NCBI GenBank assembly: GCA_035314825.1
Contig: DATFYX010000072.1
Location: forward strand, 62,001-126,000
From: Candidatus Eremiobacteraceae bacterium
Lineage (GTDB): Bacteria; Vulcanimicrobiota; Vulcanimicrobiia; Eremiobacterales; Eremiobacteraceae
Direction: 5' to 3'
Length of the DNA: 64,000 nucleotides
Of this stretch, positions 1-8,344 are shown piece by piece. A program made the position numbers and the translations under genes. Each line of letters opens with the position of its first letter. Position 1 is the stretch's first letter. The notes beneath the pieces were generated by a model. That model was not told the DNA's origin. It did no database searches and was given only the letters and a program-made list of their open reading frames with translations.

Positions 1-2
1 AT

Positions 3-320
3 CACGTCACGATCGGTCACGGCGCGATCCTCGAAGCGTGCCACGTCGGCAGCTACGCGCTCATCGGCATGAACGCCGTGGTGCTGGACCGGGCGAAGAT
101 CGGGGCGCACAGCCTCATCGCAGCAGGTTCAGTGGTGCTTGAGGATCAGGAGATCCCGAGCGGCCATCTCGCGGCCGGCGCGCCTGCGAAAGTGAAGAAG
201 CCGATCGAGGGTGCTGCCGCCGGATGGCTCGAGGTGGCGTCCGATGCCTACAGCCGCCTGACGCGGCAGTATCGTGCGCAGGGACTCGGAATCGTCGACG
301 AGCAGCTCGTCGAAGACTGA
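3..320 (+). CDS. Gamma-carbonic-anhydrase-like hexapeptide-repeat protein (5' end cut off)
   Basis: The frame is open from the window edge, so only the last 105 residues are visible. They form a left-handed beta-helix of hexapeptide repeats (VTIGHG, ALIGMN, SLIAAGSVV), then GAPAKVKKPI and a C-terminal helix, the layout of the YrdA/gamma-carbonic anhydrase family. In that family a GH-x4-LHGC segment supplies two zinc-binding histidines. Here the first His is present (GHGAILEAC) but the second is Glu, so carbonic anhydrase activity is doubtful. The alternative is a general acyltransferase-fold protein. The next gene is convergent, with the stops 14 bases apart. Confidence 0.8.
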   Translation, partial: HVTIGHGAILEACHVGSYALIGMNAVVLDRAKIGAHSLIAAGSVVLEDQEIPSGHLAAGAPAKVKKPIEGAAAGWLEVASDAYSRLTRQYRAQGLGIVDEQLVED

Positions 321-334
321 TCCCCGAGGGAAGA

Positions 335-1936
335 CTAGTAGTACGTGACCACGAGCGAGATCGATTGCAGCTGCGTCAGGCAGACGTGGTTCGCGTTGCC
401 GTGCCACTGATCGTTCTCGTCATCGCCTCGTAGAACGAAACCGAAATTCGGCGGGGGTGCGGTGTTGCCCGTCCATTTCGCGACCGCGCTTGTGACGTCG
501 ATGCCGAAGTCGGGTCCCATGAAATCGCCCGGGGAGATGTAGCTCACCGAGCTGCTGAGGTCATTGTTCTGCCACCAGTGGTCCGTGGCGAGATCGACGA
601 TGGAGACGCAGGCCATCGGGCTCTGCGAGGACAGATGCCAGTGGCAATCCCAACTAGCGCAATCGTAGTCATGCCAAGATGACAACGCCGAAAGCTTGAG
701 GATCGCTTTGCTGATCGGGTGGCCGGCAAGAGAAGAGAGATCGAAGAGCACGCCCGTGCGGTTCACCTGGTCTTCGTAGATGTCACCAAACGGGTTCTCG
801 CCGTAGTGATCCGCGTATCCGACGTCGGCCGTGCCGTCGTAGAAGTCCTTCGGCGGGTCGGTATAGCCGATGGTGCCGGTCCGCAAGTCCCGCTCGCGCA
901 TCCAATGCAGGAGGTTGGTGGGTGAGAGCGTGACGGTCGTCGCCGTGCTGCTCGAACCTGCGCACGCCCAGTTGCTCAGCGCCGACTCGTTCGAGCCTTT
1001 GTAGGCGGTGGCCGCGTAGCATTTGCCGTTGAATCCGTCGCTTGGCGGGCTGAGCAATGCCAGCGTGACGGTCGCATCGTTCCCGTACGCTCCGTTCGAA
1101 GGCTGCAAGTCGTGGCGGCCGCCGTCGACGCGATAGAGCCGGTAGCCGTCGACCTTACAGCTCGGACAATTCCAGACCAATGCGAGCAGCCCGGCTTGCA
1201 GACCCGCGGTGCACGCCAAGCCGCCGCCGAACCCGCCGTGCGCGGAACACGTCGGCGTATCGTGCGTGATGCCCATGCCGCTCGGCGCCGGTACGAAGTT
1301 GGGATTGACGATCGTCGTGTGGCTCAGCCCGGTGTTCGCTCCGCCCATCGCCGGGTTGCTCTGTGTGCTTGCCGATTGGGCGGTAGTTGGGCCGATCGGA
1401 CCGGCTGGAGCGACCGGCCCCACCGGCGCAACGGCGCGCGCGGTGAGCGCAGAAGACAGACACGCGGTGTTGCTCGTCGCGTTTTGCGCCGGATTCGCCG
1501 GGTTGTAGGTCCGGATCGCGACGCAATCCGATGGCTGGAATTGACCCTGCCGTACGCTCAATGCCAGCAGCTTCGACGGCGCCAAGGTCATGTCGCCTCG
1601 GCCTGCTACGTTGTAACTGGGAGTTGCGACGCCATTGATCACGAACTCGACTGACCACCCTGGGTTGCAGCCGGTGCAGGTCCACGCGAACAGCACCAGA
1701 CCATGAGACAGTGCGTCAGCGCACGTCGGCAACCCGGGATGTTGCGCGCAGGCGCTTGGCGCGGTGAACGCTCGCAGGTTTGCAAGCGTCGGCACCGGCG
1801 CGAGCACCGGTTGCGCATTGGTGGTAGTCGTCGTGCCGGTGGTGGTCGAAACTGCCACCAACGCCGATGCCGACGCGCGATGGCACGCGAACGATAGGAT
1901 CGCGATCAGACCACATGCGAGCAAATGCCGGCGCAT
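335..1936 (-). CDS. Secreted protein with C-terminal DNRLRE-like domain
   Basis: This 533-residue exported protein starts at an ATG behind GGAGG. A Sec signal peptide covers about residues 1-24 (hydrophobic core, then ASASA). A Thr-rich spacer follows, then two related Cys-containing blocks (around FAWTCTGCNPGW and LVWNCPSCKVDGY) that look like fibronectin-type repeats. The last 180 residues resemble DNRLRE domains of secreted wall- or carbohydrate-associated proteins: many Trp residues, and GIDVTSAVAKWTG followed by NFGFVLRGDDE. It probably acts outside the cell in adhesion or polymer binding. No catalytic motif is visible. The family call rests on pattern only. Confidence 0.65.
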   Translation of the reverse strand: MRRHLLACGLIAILSFACHRASASALVAVSTTTGTTTTTNAQPVLAPVPTLANLRAFTAPSACAQHPGLPTCADALSHGLVLFAWTCTGCNPGWSVEFVINGVATPSYNVAGRGDMTLAPSKLLALSVRQGQFQPSDCVAIRTYNPANPAQNATSNTACLSSALTARAVAPVGPVAPAGPIGPTTAQSASTQSNPAMGGANTGLSHTTIVNPNFVPAPSGMGITHDTPTCSAHGGFGGGLACTAGLQAGLLALVWNCPSCKVDGYRLYRVDGGRHDLQPSNGAYGNDATVTLALLSPPSDGFNGKCYAATAYKGSNESALSNWACAGSSSTATTVTLSPTNLLHWMRERDLRTGTIGYTDPPKDFYDGTADVGYADHYGENPFGDIYEDQVNRTGVLFDLSSLAGHPISKAILKLSALSSWHDYDCASWDCHWHLSSQSPMACVSIVDLATDHWWQNNDLSSSVSYISPGDFMGPDFGIDVTSAVAKWTGNTAPPPNFGFVLRGDDENDQWHGNANHVCLTQLQSISLVVTYY

Positions 1937-1991
1937 ACGTCCTCCAGTCTGTTTCCATTAGAACGCTTCGCCGCTGCATAGCGTTTCGGCT

Positions 1992-2369
1992 TCATGCTTT
2001 CCGCGCTGCGAAATCCTTGAAGGCCGCGATACCCTTACGCGTCAGCAGCGCCAGCTCGCGGAACAATGGATGATCCACCCGTGTGAAATTGAAGCACGCC
2101 TTGCCCTGCATGCGCCGCTTGAGCGCGGCCGATATGCGTAAACCGCGCGAAGCGATGTATATCGGCATGAAATGGTAGCTCACGTAGTTCTTGTTGATAA
2201 CGACTCCCACCACGAAGATGGGCCGTCCCTTATACGTCGTTGTCTTGGTCTCGAGATAGTACCGGCCCGGCTCATCCTTCGACACGCGGAACCGTCGTTC
2301 GTACGATTTCAACATCCGCTTCAGCGCCTCGAAGACATCTCCGAGCTCAGTTCGGGGTGCTTTGGGCAC
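1992..2369 (-). CDS. Conserved hypothetical protein, small basic
   Basis: The product has 125 residues and starts at a GTG behind AAGGGAGAA. No signal peptide or membrane segment is visible. It is basic and contains FVVGVVINKNYVSYHFMPIY, a beta-rich core reminiscent of DUF1801/YdhG-like proteins, but I cannot assign a family firmly. It overlaps the preceding nucleotidyltransferase gene by 23 bases, which implies translational coupling as the last gene of the ispE operon. Confidence 0.6.
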   Translation of the reverse strand: MPKAPRTELGDVFEALKRMLKSYERRFRVSKDEPGRYYLETKTTTYKGRPIFVVGVVINKNYVSYHFMPIYIASRGLRISAALKRRMQGKACFNFTRVDHPLFRELALLTRKGIAAFKDFAARKA

Positions 2370-3159
2370 GGTTGTTCTCCCTTAAGATCTCTTCGGCGGC
2401 GATGAGATCGTCGAGCCGGTCGACGTTGACGGCGAGGTCGGGCTCGTCGCAGCGTATCCCGCGGCAGCGCAAACCGCTCAGCGCGTCGGCTCGTTCCTCG
2501 AGCTCACCGACGCGCACGCCGCCGAATGGCAAGCGCACCAGCAGACCCGGGGAGAACACGCCCGCCAAGCGCAACGGAGACTTGCGCAGCGCCGCGACCG
2601 TGCGCAGCAGCTCGGCCGCCTGCACCGCCGCGCCAGCGCGCAACACGCTCACGCCGCCACCGCAGAACACGCCTTCGCGCAGCGGCACCCACGTGTGGCG
2701 CACTTGCGGATACTTCGCCATGTGCGATTGGCGGCTCACGAAACCGTAGCCGATGTCGTACTCGGGTCTGAGCGCGCGCGCCTGCGCGACGAAGGCGTCG
2801 ATCGCCGCGCCGCTCAGCAGCGGCAGATCGGTCGCCGTCACGAGGGTCATCGCATGCTCGTCCAAACCAGCCAAGCCGGCGAGCATGCTGTCGATCAGGC
2901 CGGCGCCCGGCGCGATGACGTCATCGGCGAGCGCGCCGCGATCGGTGCCGAACGCGGCGGCGAACGCGTCGGGCTGCGTGACCACTCGGATCCGCCCGAC
3001 CGAGCGCGAGTCTCGAAATGCGCGCAGCACGCGCTCGAGCATGAGCGTGCCTGCGATCGGAAGATACGCTTTGTTGGCGACGTCGTAGCCGGCCTTGCGG
3101 AAATCGCGCTCGAGCGTGCCGCCGGCGAGCGCGACCACCGTGAAGGCCGGATCAGGCAT
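2347..3159 (-). CDS. MobA-like NTP transferase
   Basis: This is a nucleotidyltransferase of the MobA/GlmU N-terminal fold, about 270 residues long. The N-terminus FTVVALAGGTLERDFR is a variant of the LAGG-x-S-x-RxG nucleotide-binding loop. NKAYLPIAGTLMLERVL matches the segment K-x-L-x-P-x2-GxPML after it, and VTATDLPLLSG is the metal-binding D-x-P region. I chose ATG 3159 because it begins just before the fold and overlaps the ispE stop by 8 bases. An upstream in-frame extension is low-complexity Arg-rich shadow. Substrate (molybdopterin, phosphosugar or other) is unknown. Confidence 0.75.
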   Translation of the reverse strand: MPDPAFTVVALAGGTLERDFRKAGYDVANKAYLPIAGTLMLERVLRAFRDSRSVGRIRVVTQPDAFAAAFGTDRGALADDVIAPGAGLIDSMLAGLAGLDEHAMTLVTATDLPLLSGAAIDAFVAQARALRPEYDIGYGFVSRQSHMAKYPQVRHTWVPLREGVFCGGGVSVLRAGAAVQAAELLRTVAALRKSPLRLAGVFSPGLLVRLPFGGVRVGELEERADALSGLRCRGIRCDEPDLAVNVDRLDDLIAAEEILRENNRAQSTPN

Positions 3160-4030
3160 CAGCGAAGCAGGTCGCCGTCGCCCACTCGCCCTCTCCGGTC
3201 TTGAGCGACCTGTGGGCCGCAGCCGCAGCCGCGTGCGTCTCGAAGAACCCCGCGACGCAGGAGCCGCTGCCGCACAGCAGCGTCGCTGCAGCGCCGGCTG
3301 CACGCAGGCGCTGGCGCACCTCCGCGACGCTTGGAAAGATCAGCTCGATGACGGGCTGGAAGTCATTGTAGAGCAACGAGCAAGCGCTCGCGAAATCGCG
3401 TGATTCGATCGCCCTGCACAGCTCGAGCAGGTTGGCTTCGGACGAGGGCGACGGGCCGGCCGGCCTACCCGCGTCGAGCAAGCGATACGCTTCGGCGGTC
3501 GGCACCCCGACAGGCGGACGCAACAGGACCAACCCCCATGGGGGCGCCGCGAGCGGCACGCGCCGCACGATCTCGCCCGTGCCCTCGACGATCTTGAAAC
3601 CGCGCACGAGGCATGCGGCCACGTCGGACCCGGCACGCGCGGCGTTGCGGATGCGCTCGTCGGGTATCGGCGCGCCGCGTTTGGCGAATATATCGCGCAA
3701 GCCGCGCAGCAGGGCGGCTGCATCCGAACTGCCGCCGCCCAAGCCGGACTGCATCGGGATGCGCTTGCGGATGGTCACATGCAGGCCCGCGAGATCGATG
3801 CCGAGCCGCGTCGCTGCCTGCCACGCGAGGTTCTCGCGCTCGGGGATCGCGGCGCCCTCGGTGTCGACGCGAAAGGCGCCGCCGCGCTGGCTGATCTCCA
3901 CGTCGTCGCCGAAGACCAGGTCGCCGACGAGCGACCGCACGCCATGCAGTCCGCCCGCTTGCAGGCCAAGCACGTCTAGCCGCAAGTTGAGCTTGGCCCG
4001 GGCGGCCTGCACAAGCGGGGTGGCAGTCAT
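3152..4030 (-). CDS. ispE: 4-diphosphocytidyl-2-C-methyl-D-erythritol kinase
   Basis: This GHMP kinase phosphorylates CDP-methylerythritol in the MEP isoprenoid pathway in the cytoplasm. It opens with ARAKLNLRLDV, the substrate-binding N-terminus of the family. The ATP loop is MQSGLGGGSSDAAALLRGL, and the C-terminal GSGSCVAGFF is the third GHMP motif. ATG 4030 gives 292 residues, the usual length. A longer frame to 4096 would add an unrelated leader. It is first in a minus-strand operon with the nucleotidyltransferase. The same pathway feeds uppS at 39.6 kb. Confidence 0.93.
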   Translation of the reverse strand: MTATPLVQAARAKLNLRLDVLGLQAGGLHGVRSLVGDLVFGDDVEISQRGGAFRVDTEGAAIPERENLAWQAATRLGIDLAGLHVTIRKRIPMQSGLGGGSSDAAALLRGLRDIFAKRGAPIPDERIRNAARAGSDVAACLVRGFKIVEGTGEIVRRVPLAAPPWGLVLLRPPVGVPTAEAYRLLDAGRPAGPSPSSEANLLELCRAIESRDFASACSLLYNDFQPVIELIFPSVAEVRQRLRAAGAAATLLCGSGSCVAGFFETHAAAAAAHRSLKTGEGEWATATCFADA

Positions 4031-4089
4031 AGGGCTGGCTTCGGACGGCTGAAAACCCCGTCCTTGTCCCACTGCCGCCCCGGCGGTCG

Positions 4090-4118
4090 AGGACAAACGC
4101 CAGAAATGCCGATATAAT
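4090..4118 (+). promoter_or_regulatory. Probable sigma-70-type promoter of pilT
   Basis: A perfect TATAAT lies at 4113-4118, with AGGACA at 4090-4095 as a -35 element that matches 4 of 6 consensus bases across a 17-base spacer. It points at pilT, leaving a leader of about 70 bases. The same gap must hold the divergent ispE promoter, which I cannot place. Confidence 0.55.
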
Positions 4119-4194
4119 AAGTAGACACGCCGGCGGCCCGGGCCATGCGCTTGCCGCGCGACGGCGTGGCCATATCGCCGGGAGTGCCAATCTC

Positions 4195-5325
4195 GTGGAT
4201 AGTTCCAACGGTCGCCCGTCGACCACCCTCGACCTCGACAGTCTGCTGCGGCAGATGCTGGCGATGGGTGCGTCCGACCTCCATCTCAAGGCCGCAGCGC
4301 CGCCGATCGCGCGCGTGCACGGCGTGCTGACGCCGCTGTCGGAGCGGCCGCTCTCGCTGCCCGAATGCGAGAACTTGATCTTCTCCTCGATGACCCGCGC
4401 GCAACAGCAAGAATTCCTCGAGACCAAAGAGGTCGACTACGCATACGGCCTCCACGGTCACGGCCGTTTTCGCGTCAACGCGTATTTCCAGCGCGGCACG
4501 ATCAGCGCTGCATACCGTACCGTGCGCCTCGACATCCCTTCATTCGAAGAGCTGCGCCTGCCGGCATCGTTGCGCGACCTGTGCGAGTATCAGGACGGCA
4601 TCGTCTTGCTGACCGGCGCCACCGGCACCGGCAAGTCGACCACGCTGGCCGCGATGATCGATTACGTCAATTCGACTTCGCGCCGCCACATCGTCACGAT
4701 CGAAGACCCGATCGAGTACATCCACGTCGACAAGCTGTCGATCATCTCGCAGCGCGAGGTCGGCATCGACACCGAGTCGTACACGATCGCGCTCAAACAA
4801 GCGCTGCGACAAGACCCCGATGTCATCCTCATCGGCGAGATGCGCGATCCCGAGTCGATCATCACCGCGCTGACCGCAGCCGAGACGGGCCACCTCGTGC
4901 TCTCGACGCTGCACACGCAGAACACGACGCAAGCCCTCGAACGTATCATGGACGCGTTGCCGGAAGCCAACCGAAAGATGTTCATGGTGCAGTTGGCGAC
5001 CTCGCTGCGCGGCATCGTCTCGCAGCGCTTGCTGCAGCGCATCGACGGCTCGGGTCGCGTGCCCGCGGTCGAGGTGCTCATCGCGACGCCGACGATCAAG
5101 AGCTTGATCATGGAGGCCAAGTTCAGCGAGATGTACGGCTACATGTCGACCGGGCGCATGGAGGGCATGCAGACGTTCACGCAATCGCTGCTCGACCTGT
5201 ACCAGAGCGGCTTGGTCACCGAAAAAGAGGCGTTCTCGAAAGCCGACAAACCGACGGAATTCCGTCTGGCGATCGAAGGCCACATCACCAGCGGTGCCGA
5301 TTTGCAGGGTTCGGCCACGTTCTAA
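4195..5325 (+). CDS. pilT: Type IV pilus retraction ATPase PilT family
   Basis: PilT-type hexameric ATPases depolymerise type IV pili at the inner-membrane base. The 376-residue protein has the N-terminal SDLHLKAAAPP motif, Walker A GATGTGKSTT (about 141-150), the Asp box RHIVTIEDPIEY, Walker B DVILIGEMRDPE and the His box TGHLVLSTLHT. All are diagnostic of PilT/PilU. AIRNLIRE, a C-terminal motif important in classical PilT, is not seen; the equivalent is PTIKSLIMEAKFSEM. It starts at GTG. No other pilus genes are in the window, so this is a stand-alone locus, closed by a terminator. Confidence 0.93.
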   Translation: MDSSNGRPSTTLDLDSLLRQMLAMGASDLHLKAAAPPIARVHGVLTPLSERPLSLPECENLIFSSMTRAQQQEFLETKEVDYAYGLHGHGRFRVNAYFQRGTISAAYRTVRLDIPSFEELRLPASLRDLCEYQDGIVLLTGATGTGKSTTLAAMIDYVNSTSRRHIVTIEDPIEYIHVDKLSIISQREVGIDTESYTIALKQALRQDPDVILIGEMRDPESIITALTAAETGHLVLSTLHTQNTTQALERIMDALPEANRKMFMVQLATSLRGIVSQRLLQRIDGSGRVPAVEVLIATPTIKSLIMEAKFSEMYGYMSTGRMEGMQTFTQSLLDLYQSGLVTEKEAFSKADKPTEFRLAIEGHITSGADLQGSATF

Positions 5326-5346
5326 GCCGTCCCGCGCACGATCAAG

Positions 5347-5369
5347 AAGGCGGCTACGGCCGCCTTTTT
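5347..5369 (+). terminator. Rho-independent terminator after pilT
   Basis: An 8-bp stem AAGGCGGC/GCCGCCTT with loop TACG is followed by TTT. It begins 21 bases after the pilT stop. Confidence 0.8.
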
Positions 5370-5432
5370 GGCGTCCTGGTTGTATCTAGCGGGGTTACGG
5401 CGCCCCGCGCGGCGCTATAGAATCGTATGGAG

Positions 5433-5481
5433 CGGTCGAATTTATTCGACCGAGTTGTAGCGGTCGAATTTATTCGACCGA
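5433..5481 (+). repeat. Two copies of an 18-bp perfect palindrome upstream of pdxS
   Basis: The palindrome GGTCGAATTTATTCGACC occurs at 5435-5452 and again at 5462-5479, in a direct repeat with a 27-28 base period. Copy 2 is directly preceded by TGTAGC and copy 1 by TGGAGC. A TATAGA -10-like element lies at 5416-5421, so both copies fall between the presumed transcription start and the pdxS ribosome binding site. They could be a twin operator, a pair of RNA hairpins in the pdxS leader, or two members of the TGTAG-hairpin repeat family seen at 12.9 and 15.6 kb. Confidence 0.85.
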
Positions 5482-5501
5482 ATCGAACAAGAGGAATCAT
5501 C

Positions 5502-6422
5502 ATGGCGGAAAAAGCGGACAAACAGCAAGACAAGACGCCCAAACACAAGGGCACTGAGAAGGTCAAGCGCGGGCTGGCCCAGATGCTCAAGGGCGGCGTC
5601 ATCATGGACGTCACGACGCCCGAGCAGGCGACCATCGCGCAGGAGGCGGGAGCGGTCGCGGTCATGGCGCTCGAGCGCGTGCCCGCCGACATCCGCAAAG
5701 AGGGCGGCGTCGCCCGCATGGCGGCGATCGAGGTCATCCAGCGCATCATGGACGCGGTGACGATCCCGGTCATGGCAAAAGCGCGCATCGGGCACTTCGT
5801 AGAAGCGCAGGTCCTCGAAGCGCTCGGCGTCGACTTCATCGACGAGAGCGAGGTGCTCACGCCCGCCGACGAGCACTATCACATCGACAAACGTCCCTTC
5901 ACCGTGCCGTTCGTGTGCGGCGCGCGCAATCTCGGAGAGGCGCTGCGGCGCATCGCCGAAGGTGCGGCGATGATACGCACCAAGGGCGAAGCCGGCTCCG
6001 GCAACATCGTCGAAGCGATCCGCCATCTGCGCGAAGTGACGAGCGAGATCCGCCGGCTCTCCACGTTGTCTGAAGAAGAGTTCGTCGCCGCCGCCAAGGA
6101 TCTCGGAGCACCGGTGGAGCTGGTGCGCGATGTGGCCGAGCACGGCCGCTTGCCGGTCGTGACGTTCGTGGCCGGCGGCATCGCGACGCCCGCCGACGCG
6201 GCGCTGTGCATGCAGCTCGGATCCGAGGGCGTGTTCGTCGGTTCGGGCATCTTCAAGAGCTCGAACCCCGCCAAGACCGCCAAGGCGATCGTCGAGGCCA
6301 CGCACTACTTCGATGATCCGAAGGTCGTGCTCGAAGTGAGCAAGGAGCTCGGCGCTGCGATGCCCGGACTCGAGATCAGCCAGATCCCGAAGGATCAACT
6401 GATGGCCGGGCGCGGTTGGTGA
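5502..6422 (+). CDS. pdxS: Pyridoxal 5'-phosphate synthase subunit PdxS
   Basis: PdxS condenses ribose 5-phosphate, glyceraldehyde 3-phosphate and ammonia into PLP. The protein has [18 protein letters not shown], the catalytic-lysine region [24 protein letters not shown] and the phosphate loop [13 protein letters not shown]. All are highly conserved. I chose ATG 5502 (GAGGAA upstream, 306 residues). An in-frame earlier start at 5427 would translate the palindromes. It overlaps pdxT by 4 bases, so the two subunits are translationally coupled. Confidence 0.96.
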   Translation: MAEKADKQQDKTPKHKGTEKVKRGLAQMLKGGVIMDVTTPEQATIAQEAGAVAVMALERVPADIRKEGGVARMAAIEVIQRIMDAVTIPVMAKARIGHFVEAQVLEALGVDFIDESEVLTPADEHYHIDKRPFTVPFVCGARNLGEALRRIAEGAAMIRTKGEAGSGNIVEAIRHLREVTSEIRRLSTLSEEEFVAAAKDLGAPVELVRDVAEHGRLPVVTFVAGGIATPADAALCMQLGSEGVFVGSGIFKSSNPAKTAKAIVEATHYFDDPKVVLEVSKELGAAMPGLEISQIPKDQLMAGRGW

Positions 6423-7012
6423 CGATCGGCGTCCTCGGCCTCCAGGGCGATGTCGAGGAGCATCTCGCGATGCTCGAGCGCATAGGCGCGAGCGCACTGC
6501 GCGTGAAGACGCCGCTCGAGCTGGCACAGGTAGACGGTCTCATCATCCCGGGGGGCGAGTCGACGACCGTCGGCGTCATGCTCAACCGCTTTGGGCTCGC
6601 CAAGCCGCTGCTCGAGCGCGTCAAGAAGGGCATGCCCGTGTGGGGGACGTGCATGGGCATGATCGTGATGGCCGAGCACGTCGTCGGGTCGGACCAGCCG
6701 ACGCTGGGATTGCTGCACATCGACGTCGTGCGCAACGCGTTCGGACGACAGGTCGAAAGCGCCGAGGTCCCGCTGACGATCTCGGGCTTGGGCGGCAGGC
6801 CCTTCCCCGGGGTGTTCATCCGCGCGCCCTGGATCGAGGCCGCGCGCGGCGATGCGAAGATCATGGCATCGCTCGACGGAAAAGGCGTGATGGTCCGCCA
6901 GGGCAACCTGTTGGGCACGTCGTTCCATCCCGAGCTGACGGACGATCCGCGCATCCATCAGCTGTTCGCCGATCTGGTGGCGCGCTCCAGGCCCGCGCTA
7001 GCCGCCCGCTAG
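6419..7012 (+). CDS. pdxT: Pyridoxal 5'-phosphate synthase glutaminase subunit PdxT
   Basis: This class-I glutaminase supplies ammonia to PdxS. Visible are [22 protein letters not shown], the nucleophile elbow VWGTCMGMI (Cys about residue 80) and the His-Glu pair [10 protein letters not shown]. The family consensus after Cys is usually Ala (GTCAG); Met here is a mild variant. GTG 6419 overlaps the pdxS TGA as GTGA. A TTG one codon earlier is also possible. The length of 197 residues is normal. Confidence 0.95.
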   Translation: MTIGVLGLQGDVEEHLAMLERIGASALRVKTPLELAQVDGLIIPGGESTTVGVMLNRFGLAKPLLERVKKGMPVWGTCMGMIVMAEHVVGSDQPTLGLLHIDVVRNAFGRQVESAEVPLTISGLGGRPFPGVFIRAPWIEAARGDAKIMASLDGKGVMVRQGNLLGTSFHPELTDDPRIHQLFADLVARSRPALAAR

Positions 7013-7086
7013 CCTAGCAGGGCGACCTCCCCCCACGCGCCCAAGACAGTAGCCACAATGGTAGCCGCTTGTCGGGAGCACATGTC

Positions 7087-7617
7087 GTGACCGACGTGCT
7101 GGTCCTCAACGCGACGTACGAAGCGCTAAACGTCACCTCGCTGCAGCGCGCGGTCAAGCTCGTCTTTTCGGGCAAGGCCGAGGTGCTGCACCAGAACGAG
7201 CGGCTGCTGCGCGCCGCGACCTTCCAGATGCGCATGCCCTCGATCATCCGCATGCTCTACTACATCCGCCGCCCGCGCCAACAGGTCGCCCTCACCAAGA
7301 AGAACGTCCTGCTGCGCGACGACTACCGCTGCCAGTACTGCGGCAACAAGTCGAACGGCCCGATGACCGTCGATCACATCGTGCCCAAGAGCGCCGGCGG
7401 TCCGTCGACGTGGGAGAATCTCGTCTGCGCGTGCCTGACCTGTAATAATCGCAAGAACAACCGCACGCCGCAGGATGCGAATCTGCACCTTCTGCGCAAG
7501 CCGCGCCGGCCGAAGTACATCCCCTGGATCCAGGTCAAGCGGCACACCGTGCCGGGCGAGTGGTACAAGTTCTTGTTCTTGTACGACGTGTCGATCGAAG
7601 AGCGGGTCGAATCCTGA
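7087..7617 (+). CDS. HNH endonuclease family protein
   Basis: The 176-residue protein begins VTDVLVLNATYEALNV, the typical start of a widespread bacterial HNH family. It has a CxxC zinc pair (YRCQYCGNK), the HNH core MTVDHIVPKSAGG and a second pair VCACLTCNNRKNNRTP. The role of this family is not settled; it is usually solitary and chromosomal. GTG 7087 has GGGAG 8 bases upstream and is preferred over TTG 7069. It shares its 3' end with the next gene. Confidence 0.85.
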   Translation: MTDVLVLNATYEALNVTSLQRAVKLVFSGKAEVLHQNERLLRAATFQMRMPSIIRMLYYIRRPRQQVALTKKNVLLRDDYRCQYCGNKSNGPMTVDHIVPKSAGGPSTWENLVCACLTCNNRKNNRTPQDANLHLLRKPRRPKYIPWIQVKRHTVPGEWYKFLFLYDVSIEERVES

Positions 7618-8300
7618 AGGTCGCCGAGCTCTGGCGGTATCCAGTCAAGTCGTTTCGCGGCGAGCGCGTGAGCAGTCTTCGGTTCAACGAGGGCGGCCCG
7701 CAAGACGATCGCCGGTTCATGCTCGTCGATGAGGCCGAATTGCGCCGCGGCAAACGTCTGACCGCACGCGAGGTGCCTGGACTGCTCGGTTTCTCCGCCG
7801 CGATGGAAGACGGCGCGGTCGCCGTGGTCGCGCCGGACGGCAGACGCGCGCGCTCGGATGCGGCCGATTTCGAGGCGCGCGTGCGCGAGTTCGTCGGGCG
7901 CCCGGTGTCGCTGCATGAAGACTTCAGCGGGGCGAACCACGACGACTCCGACGTGCTGGTCATCAACCTGGCGTCGGCGCGCGCGCTCGTCCAAGAATAC
8001 GGCGCGCCGCGCAGCTACCGGCGCTTTCGCCCGAACATCGTCTTGGACGGAACGGATCTGGCACCGTACGCAGAACTCGAATGGATCGGGCGGCGTTTCA
8101 CGGTCGGCGATGTGACGCTCGAAGCCGCTGCCCCGAATCTGCGTTGTTCCATCCCGACCGTCGACCCGGACACATTGGAGATCGACCCTGCGTTCCTACG
8201 CTTTGTCGTCGAGCGCCATGACGGCATCTTCGGCGTGTATTGCAAAGTGATCCAAGGCGGCACGGCCCGCGAAGGTGATGACTGGCACTCCGCCAGCTAA
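7560..8300 (+). CDS. MOSC domain-containing protein
   Basis: MOSC domains bind molybdenum cofactor or carry sulfur in Moco enzymes. Residues from LKVAELWRYPVKSFRGE match the MOSC N-terminal beta-barrel domain (YPVKS motif). FRPNIVLDGTDLAPYAE, LEAAAPNLRCSIPTVDP (with the expected Cys) and GVYCKVIQGG are the MOSC core. The first canonical start (GTG 7560) lies inside the HNH gene in another frame and adds 18 residues not seen in the family. CTG at 7614, overlapping the HNH stop, is a plausible true start. Confidence 0.82.
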   Translation: MVQVLVLVRRVDRRAGRILKVAELWRYPVKSFRGERVSSLRFNEGGPQDDRRFMLVDEAELRRGKRLTAREVPGLLGFSAAMEDGAVAVVAPDGRRARSDAADFEARVREFVGRPVSLHEDFSGANHDDSDVLVINLASARALVQEYGAPRSYRRFRPNIVLDGTDLAPYAELEWIGRRFTVGDVTLEAAAPNLRCSIPTVDPDTLEIDPAFLRFVVERHDGIFGVYCKVIQGGTAREGDDWHSAS

Positions 8301-8344
8301 CGCTCTAAGGTCGCTTTGAGGTCGGTCCAATATGATTAAGAGCG

